7,372 bases of DNA from Synechococcaceae bacterium WBB_10_009 (lineage in GTDB: Bacteria; Cyanobacteriota; Cyanobacteriia; PCC-6307; Cyanobiaceae). Positions 1-5,808 of the stretch are shown piece after piece. A program made the translations under genes and the position numbers. The stretch lies in the NCBI GenBank assembly GCA_010030955.1, contig RHBP01000083.1, positions 1-7,372 on the forward strand, read 5' to 3'. The notes beneath the pieces were generated by a model that worked only from the letters and a program-made list of their open reading frames with translations, did not search any database and was not told the origin of the DNA. Position 1 is the stretch's first letter; every line of letters begins with the position of its first letter.

Positions 1-663
1 TGGCGGAGCCCTGCGGCAACTGCGATGGCTGCCTGGAGCCGCAACGGCGGCGCGACTGCCGGGTGGAGGCCCAGAAGGCACTGTCGGCGGTGTTCCGCAC
101 GGGCCAGCGCTTCGGGGCCGCCCACGTGGTGGATGTGCTGCTGGGCAGCAACAGCGAAAAATTGCGCAGCCTCGGCCATGACCAACTGAGCGTGTTCGGC
201 ATCGGCACCGAGCTCGACCGCAACCAGTGGCGGGCGTTGCTGCGCCAGCTGCTTGGGGGCGTTGGACTCGCCGCCGGAGGCCCGCGGCGGCCTGCGCTTC
301 GGCGACGAGGCCGTGGTGAAACCGCTGCTGCGGGGGGAGCAGGCGCTGGAGCTGGCGCTGCCGGAACCCACGCCGCCCCGCCGCCAGCGGGCTGGGGCGG
401 CGGGCCGCGGATCAGCGGAGCAGGCCATGGTGCCGGCGGCGGACCAGCCGCTGCTGGAGGCCCTGAAGGCCTGGCGGCGGGGCCAGGCCCGCGAGCAGGG
501 GGTGCCCCCCTATGTGGTGTTCCACGACCGCACCCTGCAGGAGCTGGCGGTCCAGCGGCCCACCACACGCCACGCCCTGGCGGAGGTGGGGGGCATCGGC
601 GCCGCCAAGCTGGAGCGCTACGGCGCAGCCCTGCTGGAGGTGCTGGCGGCAGGCGAGGCCTAG
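1..663 (+). CDS. recQ: ATP-dependent DNA helicase RecQ, C-terminal part, with an internal frameshift
   Basis: RecQ is a 3'-5' DNA helicase of recombination and repair. The window opens inside its zinc-binding region: PCGNCDGC (codons 9-32) holds the last three of four zinc-ligand cysteines, and the helicase core and first cysteine lie upstream. A winged-helix RQC domain follows (AQKALSAVFRTGQRFG, then GHDQLSVFGIG, about 69-254), then a Pro/Arg/Ala-rich linker, then an HRDC domain (about 442-651) with the family pattern YVVFHDRTLQELA and GGIGAAKLERYG. The frame starts at base 3 and must jump by one base at the G run 255-259: read through, it becomes Gly/Ala-rich nonsense ending at 713; with one G removed it runs RQLLGALDSPPEA and stops at TAG 661-663. 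The visible corrected protein is 219 residues. Family identity is firm; whether the frameshift is real is unknown. aroB starts 46 bases downstream on the same strand. Confidence 0.92.
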
Positions 664-709
664 CCTCGGCCCACGACCCACCGCCCATCGCCCCCCGATC
701 GCGCCAACC

Positions 710-1831
710 ATGACGGTCACGCCGCTCAGCCTGCGCACCATCCCGGTGGAGCTCAGCGCCAACCCCTACCCGATCGTGATCGGCACCGGGGCGCTGCAGC
801 AGCTGGGGGAGCAGGTGGGCGCCGCCGGCATCAAGGCCGGCACCAAGGTGCTGGTGGTGACCAACCCGGTGGTGAACCTGCACTACGGCGCCACGGCCCT
901 GGCCAGCCTGCGGGCCGCGGGCATGGACGCCCAGCTGCTGGAGATCGACGCCGGGGAAGACCAGAAAACCCCCGCCACCGTGGCGCTGATCCATGACGCC
1001 GCCTTCGCCCAGAAGCTGGAGCGCGGCTCGCTGATCGTGGCCCTGGGCGGCGGTGTGGTGGGCGACATGGCCGGCTTTGCCGCCGCCAGCTGGCTGCGGG
1101 GCATCGCCGTGGTGCAGGTGCCCACCACCCTGCTGGCGATGGTGGACGCGGCCATCGGCGGCAAGACCGGCGTGAACCACCCGGGGGGCAAAAACCTGAT
1201 CGGCGCCTTCCACCAACCGCGGCTGGTGCTGATCGATCCGGCCTGCCTGGCCACGCTGCCGCCGCGGGAATTCCGGGCCGGCATGGCGGAGGTGATCAAG
1301 TACGGCGTGATCGGCGATGGCGAGCTGTTTGCGCAGCTGGAGCGGGCGGGGGAGCAGCTGGCCTCGATGGAGGCGCTGCCGCCGGCGCTGCTGCAAACGA
1401 TCCTGGAGCGCTCCGCCGCCGCCAAGGCCCGCGTGGTGGCGGCCGACGAACGGGAAGGCGGGCTGCGGGCGATCCTCAACTACGGCCACACCCTGGGCCA
1501 TGTGGTGGAGGCCCTCTGCGGCTACGGCACCTACCTGCACGGGGAGGCCGTGGCCATCGGCATGGTGGCCGCCGGCGAACTGAGCTGTGAGCTGGGGCTT
1601 TGGAGCCGTGACGACCAGGAGCGCCAGCGGCGGGTGATCGCCGCGGCGGGGCTGCCCCTGGCCTGGCCGGATCTGCAGCCCGAGGCGGTGCTCGGCTGCC
1701 TCCAGGGCGACAAGAAGGTGCGCGACGGCCGGGTGCGCTTCGTGCTGCCCACGGCCCTGGGGCGGGTGGAGATCCGCGACGACGTGGGCGCTGAGCAGGT
1801 GCAGGCGGCGTTGGCGCGCTGCCTCAGCTGA
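710..1831 (+). CDS. aroB: 3-dehydroquinate synthase
   Basis: AroB is the second enzyme of the shikimate pathway, converting DAHP to 3-dehydroquinate in the cytoplasm with NAD and a divalent metal. The product is 373 residues, normal for the family. Visible signatures are GEDQKT (82-87), the nucleotide-binding stretch ALGGGVVGDMAGFAAA (111-126), VPTTLLAMVDAAIGGKTGVN (137-156), HPGGKNLIGAFHQP (157-170), and the expected metal ligands Glu194 (MAEVIKYG), His260 (NYGHTLGH) and His277 (LHGEA), with His264 as the neighbouring catalytic histidine by family analogy. The ATG at 710 is chosen because homology begins just after it (PVELSANPYPIVIG); the open frame runs further upstream but there it only shadows recQ. 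No clear Shine-Dalgarno is seen. The gene is intact. Its TGA sits in a small palindrome shared with the converging membrane-protein gene. Confidence 0.97.
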   Translation: MTVTPLSLRTIPVELSANPYPIVIGTGALQQLGEQVGAAGIKAGTKVLVVTNPVVNLHYGATALASLRAAGMDAQLLEIDAGEDQKTPATVALIHDAAFAQKLERGSLIVALGGGVVGDMAGFAAASWLRGIAVVQVPTTLLAMVDAAIGGKTGVNHPGGKNLIGAFHQPRLVLIDPACLATLPPREFRAGMAEVIKYGVIGDGELFAQLERAGEQLASMEALPPALLQTILERSAAAKARVVAADEREGGLRAILNYGHTLGHVVEALCGYGTYLHGEAVAIGMVAAGELSCELGLWSRDDQERQRRVIAAAGLPLAWPDLQPEAVLGCLQGDKKVRDGRVRFVLPTALGRVEIRDDVGAEQVQAALARCLS

Positions 1832-2499
1832 GCGACGACACGGCGCGGGCGATCAGCACCGCCAGGATCAGGATTCGCCAGCAGCACCTGCAGGGCCATC
1901 ACCAACTTGGCGGGGCGAGACACCAAGGCCTCACTGGTGGGGCCGTAGGTGGAGTTGACGTTGAGCGAGATGAACAGGTAGTCGATCAGGTGCGGGATCG
2001 GTGCCGGTTCCCCCTCACGGCTGGGCCACACGAAGGCGCCGCCGGGGGTGCTGACGTCGATGAACACGTAGATGAACATGAACACCAGCACGGTTTCCAT
2101 GTAAACCGCCGCCACATCCCAGAGGCCACCGAGGCCGCCGCCGCTGTGGACGTCAGCCGTGAAGATCATCGCCATCACATTGGTGATCACCTGCAGCACC
2201 GAAAAGCCCAGGTAGATCAACCCCCAGCGGAACAGCCAACGGCGCTGACCCCGGAACAGGGCCAACACCAGTCCCAGGGTCACCACCACGAACAACACGG
2301 TGCTGCTGCGCTCGAACCCCAGCACCCAAATCTTCAGCTGGGGGGAGATCACCGGGGCACGCACCAGGTGATTGGAGAGCAGCCAATCCATCAGCCACAC
2401 GCCCGTGGTGGCCAGGATCACCGCCAGGCGGCCATGGCCTTGGGTGAGCCGCTCGCGCAGTTGATCCGCCGGAGAGAGTGGGGCTGGCGCAGGGGCCAT
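1824..2499 (-). CDS. Small polytopic membrane protein with a pore-loop-like segment, frameshifted near its C-terminus
   Basis: No function can be assigned. From ATG 2499 there are four hydrophobic segments (about residues 25-41, 67-82, 93-113, 129-147), a STPGGAFVWP motif (150-159), a re-entrant-looking stretch IDYLFISLNVNSTYGPTSEA (172-191) and a last hydrophobic helix. The arrangement resembles the pore helix, filter and final helix of two-TM K+ channel domains, but a TYGPT replaces TVGYGD, so potassium selectivity is not supported. As read, the frame leaves the last helix after MALQVLLA at 1876 and continues as hydrophilic nonsense antisense to aroB, ending at 1531. Skipping one base (the A pair at 1874-1875) restores ILILAVLIARAVSSLS and a TGA at 1824-1826, giving 224 residues. 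A GTG at 2517 would add six residues. It lies 21 bases after the methyltransferase gene, probably co-transcribed. The restored helix makes the correction persuasive. Confidence 0.75.
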
Positions 2500-2520
2500 G
2501 GCTGGGGTGGGCGGCACTGC

Positions 2521-3714
2521 TCACCAGGGTGGCGGAGGATCCTGCAAAAACAAGCTGATCGCCGCGCCGGCGCCGCCCGCCGGCGACGGGCCGGGGCGCT
2601 CGAAGGCCAGCCAGCGGAAGTCGCCCAGGGCGATGGGATCGGCGAGGCGCAGCAGGGCTTCGCGGCGGCTGAGCAGCTGCGGCAGGGCCCCGACACCCTG
2701 TGTCTGCAGGCCATGCAGCCGCTGCGCCAAGCCCAGGGCCAGCAGGGCCTCCCCCTGGCGGCGCTGGCCGAGCGGCCGCCAGCCACCGGCCTCGGCGGCC
2801 TCCAGCAGGGTTTCGATGCAGAGGTGGGCCGTGAGGTCCCAGTGGCCGGGCTCGCCCAGGGGGTCGTCGCTGGCCTGCTGCTGGCGGTAGGCCATCAAGG
2901 TGCCGTTGCTGCGCTGGGGGGCGTAGTAGCGCCAGGCCTCGTGGGCGTAATCCACCACCAGCAGCTGGCCGCTGGCCAGGCCCTGGCCGGCCCGCTGCAA
3001 CCAGGGCGCCAGGCCGCCGTGGAGCTCCGTGGCCCACCCCGGCGGGCGTTGGGGGCCGGGGTCGGCCAACCCCAGGGCTGCCAGCGACGCCAACGCCGGC
3101 GGCGGCAAGGGCTCGCCGGCCTGCAGCCGCAGCAGGGGCTGGGCCCCAGGCTCCCCGTGTAGGGCCACCCCCTGGTGGCGCCAGAGGGCCCCGTCCCACA
3201 CGATGCGCTCCACCGCCAGGGCATCGAGCACCTCGTGGGCCAGCATCACGCCGGCCACCGGGTTGGCCGCCAGCGCTTCAAAGCTGCACCAGCGGCAGGG
3301 CAGGGGGGCGTGCTCCAGGAGCTGCCGCTGGCGAACGGCCATGCCGGGGTTGGGCTCCACCAGCACCAGCTCGGTGCGGGCCGCCAGGGCCGGCCAGCCC
3401 TGGGCCAGGGCCCCGGCCAGTTGCAGCGCCAGGTGCCCCTCCCCCGGGCCGGTTTCCACCAGGGCCAGGGGGCTCTGGGCCGGCTGGGCTTCAAGCCACT
3501 GGGCGAGTTGCGGCGCCAGCAGGGCGGCGAAATCGGGGCCCAGGGAGGGGGAGGTGGCGAAGTCGCCGCGGGGGCCCACCTGCAGGCGGCCGCTGCCGTA
3601 GGCGCCGTGCTCAGGGTCGTGCAGGGCCCACTGCATGTAGGTGCTGAAGGGCACCCACCCGCCGGCGGCGTGCAGCCGTTCAGCCAGCCAGGGGGGGGCG
3701 GGGTGCTGGGTCAC
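2521..3714 (-). CDS. SAM-dependent methyltransferase, MidA/NDUFAF7 family (DUF185)
   Basis: This is a class I SAM-dependent methyltransferase of 397 residues, normal for the family. Visible family blocks are PFSTYMQWALHDPEHGAYG (22-40), GDFATSPSLGPDFAALLAPQ (50-69), the SAM-binding glycine motif ETGPGEGHLA (87-96), the acidic loop LVLVEPNPGM (116-125), HEVLDALAVERI (160-171) where relatives usually read NE..DALPV, LLVVDYAHEA (251-260) and GTLMAYRQQQASDDPLGEPG (271-290) followed by HWDLTAHL. In mitochondria NDUFAF7 dimethylates an arginine of the complex I subunit NDUFS2; a similar role on cyanobacterial NDH-1 is inference only. The GTG at 3714 is the only start between an upstream in-frame stop (3730-3732) and the conserved PFSTYM block. 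No Shine-Dalgarno is evident. The small membrane-protein gene follows, and the Psb32-like gene diverges 48 bases away. Confidence 0.9.
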   Translation of the reverse strand: MTQHPAPPWLAERLHAAGGWVPFSTYMQWALHDPEHGAYGSGRLQVGPRGDFATSPSLGPDFAALLAPQLAQWLEAQPAQSPLALVETGPGEGHLALQLAGALAQGWPALAARTELVLVEPNPGMAVRQRQLLEHAPLPCRWCSFEALAANPVAGVMLAHEVLDALAVERIVWDGALWRHQGVALHGEPGAQPLLRLQAGEPLPPPALASLAALGLADPGPQRPPGWATELHGGLAPWLQRAGQGLASGQLLVVDYAHEAWRYYAPQRSNGTLMAYRQQQASDDPLGEPGHWDLTAHLCIETLLEAAEAGGWRPLGQRRQGEALLALGLAQRLHGLQTQGVGALPQLLSRREALLRLADPIALGDFRWLAFERPGPSPAGGAGAAISLFLQDPPPPW

Positions 3715-3762
3715 ACCGGTGCGGTGGGGTCAGGGAGAATGCTGGCCACTGAAGCAGGCGCG

Positions 3763-4578
3763 ATGACCGGACCCCGAGGAGCGCTGGCCTGGACCCTGCG
3801 GGCCCTGCTCAGCCTGGTGCTGCTGCTGGGGGTTTGGGTGGCGCCGGCCCGGGCCTATGACAACCCGGACCTGCTGCCCGATCACCCCACCCCGGTGATC
3901 GACCTGGCCAAGATCCTCACCGATCCGCAGCGCAGCGCCCTGGAGGCGGAGCTGGAGGATTTCGAGCGGGTGAGCGGCTGGAAGCTGCGGGTGCTCACCC
4001 AGTACGACCGCACCCCCGGCCTGGCGGTGAAGGACTTCTGGGGCCTGGATGAGCGCTCGTTGCTGCTGATCGCCGACGAGCGCGGCGGCAACCTGCTCAA
4101 CTTCAACGTGGGCGATGCGCTGTTTGCGCTGATGCCGCGCACCTACTGGGTGGAGCTGCAGACCCGCTTCGGCAACCAGTACTACGTGCGCGACAACGGG
4201 CAGGACGCCGCCATCCTCGATTCGCTGCACACGGTGAAGGGCTGCCTGGAGATCGGCGGCTGCCAGGTGGTGCCGGGGCTGCCCCAGGAGCAGTGGATCC
4301 TCACCCTGGCCACCTCGATCCTGGGGGGCCTGATCGTGGGCTTCGCCGCCTACCCCCGCCAGCCCGACCGCAGCGTGGAGTGGGCCTGGGTGCTGCTGCT
4401 CTCACCCCTGTGGGTGATCCTGTTCGGGGTGTTCGGCGTGGCGCCGATCATCACCCGCACCCCCGATCTGCTGCCGTTGGTGCGCAACGCCCTGGGGTTT
4501 GTGGGGGCGATTGCGGCGGCCTATGTGATCGCCCAGAACACCGTGGGCAAAAACCGGCTGAAGGACAGCGAAGGCTGA
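3763..4578 (+). CDS. psb32: TPM-domain protein, Psb32-like, with signal peptide and C-terminal membrane helices
   Basis: The 271-residue product has a signal peptide: a basic start, a hydrophobic core (about 14-27) and a cleavage-like APARA before YDNPDLLPDHPTPVIDLAKI. That start of the mature chain, the helix LTDPQRSALEAELEDFERVS, and WKLRVLTQYDRTPG, LLLIADERGGNLLNFNVGDA and a GNQYYVRDNGQDAAIL block are typical of the TPM fold of the Psb32/TLP18.3 group, linked in cyanobacteria and plants to photosystem II protection and repair at the thylakoid. Three hydrophobic segments follow (about 179-197, 207-230, 239-257), then a basic tail; C161 and C167 could form a disulfide if lumenal. ATG 3763 is preferred because it begins the signal peptide directly and has AGG four bases upstream; ATG 3739 (eight residues more, with GGGAG almost touching it) is possible. 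Family assignment is good; the photosystem II role is by homology. Confidence 0.82.
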   Translation: MTGPRGALAWTLRALLSLVLLLGVWVAPARAYDNPDLLPDHPTPVIDLAKILTDPQRSALEAELEDFERVSGWKLRVLTQYDRTPGLAVKDFWGLDERSLLLIADERGGNLLNFNVGDALFALMPRTYWVELQTRFGNQYYVRDNGQDAAILDSLHTVKGCLEIGGCQVVPGLPQEQWILTLATSILGGLIVGFAAYPRQPDRSVEWAWVLLLSPLWVILFGVFGVAPIITRTPDLLPLVRNALGFVGAIAAAYVIAQNTVGKNRLKDSEG

Positions 4579-4594
4579 GGCACCGCCCCTCAGC
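4574..4594. terminator. Hairpin over both stop codons of a convergent gene pair
   Basis: GCTGAGG (4574-4580) and CCTCAGC (4588-4594) form a perfect 7-bp stem with a 7-base loop. The TGA of the Psb32-like gene and the TGA of the muramidase gene both lie in the stem. It could act as a bidirectional terminator, but there is no T run on either side, so this role is uncertain. Confidence 0.35.
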
Positions 4595-5396
4595 TGCCCT
4601 GGGCCTCACTGCGGGGGCCGAGGCGATCGAGGCCCTCCAGGCGGCAACGCAGCGACTCGGCCGGTTCGCAGCTGGGCTGCTCCGCCACCACGGGCACCAC
4701 GCCGGCGATGGCCCGCAATTCAGCCAGGTTGCGCTCGTAGAAGGCCTTGAGGGCGCCGTAGCGCTTCACCGGCTGGCCGTAGAAGCTGCGGCCGGCCAGG
4801 GTGGGGAAGGAGGCCCACTCCGGCGCCAGGCGGGCGGCCAGCTCCGGGGTGAACGCACCGCGATCGGCCAGGGCGAGGGCGCCACGCAGCTGGATCAGGA
4901 AGATGGCGGCCTGGTCCTGCACGTCGGGCCCGAATCCGGGGAGCTGCAGGCTGCGGCTGGCGCGGGCCCAGGTGAAGGGCATGAACTGGTAAGCCCCGGC
5001 GGCGGCGCTGGCGTAGCCACCGGAATAGACCACCCGGTCGGGGTGGCGCTCCAGATGGGGCATCAGGCCACCGCCGAACATGATGCGGTAGCCAAGGTTC
5101 TCGCCCCGGGCCCAGGTGCCCTCGGCGTAGCGGATGGTGTTGAGCAGCGCCCGGCGCTCGGGGGTGATGGCGAAGCGGAAGGGCAACCCTTCGGCCGGGG
5201 CTCCATCGCTGGCGTTGAGCAGGGCCAGCTGGGAGTGGGGGCGCGGGGCATCCAGCGTGGTGGTGCCGGCGGCGGCCATCAGCTGGGCCTGGGCGGGAGC
5301 CTGGAGCAGGGGGCCGGCGACACAGCAACCGGCCACGGCGGCAATCAGGCTCAGACGGCGCTGAACAGGCAAAACGCGATGGCGAAGAACGGGCAT
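4590..5396 (-). CDS. Secreted GH104 muramidase (phage lambda R-type lytic transglycosylase)
   Basis: The 268-residue product is an exported murein hydrolase. Residues 1-37 look like a signal peptide (basic start, hydrophobic 16-34, cleavage-like APAQA). A short linker leads to a GH104 domain at about 80-230 that follows the lambda endolysin R layout block by block: RRALLNTIRYAEGT (81-94) with Glu92 at the catalytic position, GYRIMFGGG (102-110), HPDRVVYSGG (118-127), AAGAYQFMPFTWARASRSLQ (132-151), QDQAAIFLIQLRGALALADRG (160-180) and APEWASFP (191-198). Lambda R cleaves glycan strands as a lytic transglycosylase. There is no holin, Rz or other phage gene nearby, so a cell-wall remodelling role is more likely than lysis. 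ATG 5396 is chosen because AGGAG precedes it and it begins the signal peptide; the frame is open to 5513 but that extension is Pro/Arg-rich and unconvincing. A VAGC sequence ending at Cys24 is a weak lipobox alternative. The tail has two cysteines (C243, C251). Confidence 0.9.
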   Translation of the reverse strand: MPVLRHRVLPVQRRLSLIAAVAGCCVAGPLLQAPAQAQLMAAAGTTTLDAPRPHSQLALLNASDGAPAEGLPFRFAITPERRALLNTIRYAEGTWARGENLGYRIMFGGGLMPHLERHPDRVVYSGGYASAAAGAYQFMPFTWARASRSLQLPGFGPDVQDQAAIFLIQLRGALALADRGAFTPELAARLAPEWASFPTLAGRSFYGQPVKRYGALKAFYERNLAELRAIAGVVPVVAEQPSCEPAESLRCRLEGLDRLGPRSEAQGS

Positions 5397-5399
5397 CGG

Positions 5400-5404
5400 C
5401 TCCT
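5400..5404 (-). promoter_or_regulatory. Ribosome binding site of the muramidase gene
   Basis: The minus strand reads AGGAG here, three bases before ATG 5396. It is the best Shine-Dalgarno match among the starts in the window and decides the muramidase start against the upstream in-frame extension to 5513. Confidence 0.6.
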
Positions 5405-5492
5405 GCGGTGGCCTTGGGGGCCGGGCGGCGATGGGCCGCAGCGCAAGGGGCGATGAACCACCCTGATCAGCAACAACCGAGGTTGGGGCTGG

Positions 5493-5509
5493 GTTTGGCG
5501 AAGCCAAAC
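5493..5509. repeat. Perfect 7-bp hairpin in the muramidase leader
   Basis: GTTTGGC and GCCAAAC flank a three-base loop (GAA on plus, TTC on minus). It lies about 100 bases before the muramidase start and would form in its mRNA if transcription begins upstream of it. Role unknown. Confidence 0.6.
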
Positions 5510-5649
5510 GCAAGGCTCAGCGCGGGAAAGATTCCTTGATCAACATCACTGCAAGCATGAATCCTGAAGCCTTCCGATGGAACGCTTTAAGGAATCAGCG
5601 CCTGAGGCAATAGTGAAGCAAGAAAACTTGCGACGAACTGAAGCGAATC

Positions 5650-5679
5650 AGGATAAGTTGCGCAGAGTTTGTCACACAA
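5650..5679 (-). promoter_or_regulatory. Weak candidate sigma-70-type promoter for the muramidase gene
   Basis: On the minus strand TTGTGT (5674-5679) and TATCCT (5650-5655) are separated by 18 bases, a tolerable match to the -35 and -10 elements. The -35 lies inside the near-palindrome GTTTGTCACACAAAC (5667-5681), which could be an operator. This promoter would give a leader of roughly 245 bases. The match is weak and others in this AT-richer region are possible. Confidence 0.22.
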
Positions 5680-5743
5680 ACCCCGCGACACCATCGCATC
5701 AGTGACACTCACACAAGTGTCTACTTGTATCAAGAATTACGCA

Positions 5744-5766
5744 GGCCATTTCAAACAGCAATGGCC
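5744..5766. repeat. Perfect 7-bp inverted repeat with a 9-base loop
   Basis: GGCCATT (5744-5750) and AATGGCC (5760-5766) pair perfectly. On the plus strand CACAGGGTTTTG follows; on the minus strand no T run follows. It sits just past the glycosyltransferase terminator and may be a backup terminator or part of a structured RNA. Confidence 0.5.
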
Positions 5767-5783
5767 CACAGGGTTTTGTATGC

Positions 5784-5808
5784 AAATGAATCACCGCTGA
5801 AGCGGTGA
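5784..5808 (-). terminator. Intrinsic terminator of the glycosyltransferase gene
   Basis: On the minus strand TCACCGCT-TC-AGCGGTGA (5808-5791) is a perfect 8-bp stem (in practice 7 bp with a four-base loop) followed by the T-rich TTCATTT. The glycosyltransferase TGA (5791-5793) is the last three bases of the hairpin, so the terminator begins inside the coding sequence. It should end the metallophosphoesterase-glycosyltransferase transcript and separate it from the muramidase gene. Confidence 0.72.

Larger units (their letters stand above)
5397..5790. other. Long AT-richer non-coding region rich in inverted repeats; muramidase leader or upstream region
   Basis: This is the only long gap between genes. 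Bases 5521-5760 are about 47% G+C by hand count, well below the flanking genes. No convincing protein gene or tRNA is seen. Perfect inverted repeats are frequent: CAACC/GGTTG (5474-5485), GTTTGGC/GCCAAAC with a GAA loop (5493-5509), GATTCCTT (5530-5537) with AAGGAATC (5589-5596), enclosing a hairpin at 5567-5587 (AAGC-c-TTCC/GGAA-c-GCTT), GCAAG-AAAA-CTTGC (5618-5631), GTTTGT-CAC-ACAAAC (5667-5681), GACACT/AGTGTC (5704-5721), ACAAGT/ACTTGT (5713-5728) and GGCCATT/AATGGCC (5744-5766). The muramidase promoter should lie here, reading leftward. A structured leader, a small RNA or clustered regulator sites would all fit; none is proven. Confidence 0.6.

Noticed and set aside
253..262. Programmed frameshifting in recQ at TTGGGGGC
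   Set aside because: A +1 shift would be needed; there is no stop codon or rare codon at the site, and recQ is not known to use one. A second similar indel nearby favours an error.
1990..3162. Long plus-strand open frame of 390 codons
   Set aside because: It is antisense to the methyltransferase and membrane-protein genes, is Gln/Gly/Ala/His-rich and shows no domain. High-GC DNA gives such long shadow frames.
5322..5396. Lipoprotein signal (VAGC ending at Cys24) in the muramidase
   Set aside because: The hydrophobic stretch continues past the cysteine to a good signal peptidase I site (APAQA), so an ordinary signal peptide fits better.
4293..5456. Plus-strand open frame of 387 codons across the Psb32-like 3' end and the muramidase
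   Set aside because: It overlaps two well-supported genes, has low-complexity Gly/Ala/Gln composition and no recognisable motif.
5397..5513. N-terminal extension of the muramidase by 39 residues
   Set aside because: It would bury the signal peptide and the AGGAG site, and its Pro/Arg/Ala-rich sequence looks non-coding.
5557..5705. Two small plus-strand frames (ATG 5557, 18 codons; GTG 5613, 30 codons) that might be one broken small gene
   Set aside because: No ribosome site, no homology I recognise, and joining them needs a frameshift; the inverted repeats in this stretch explain the sequence better.
5530..5730. tRNA, 6S RNA or Yfr1-type RNA in the non-coding region
   Set aside because: No T-loop or anticodon arm pattern, no single long rod with a central bubble, and the Yfr1 core motif is not matched (only ACTCACAC appears).
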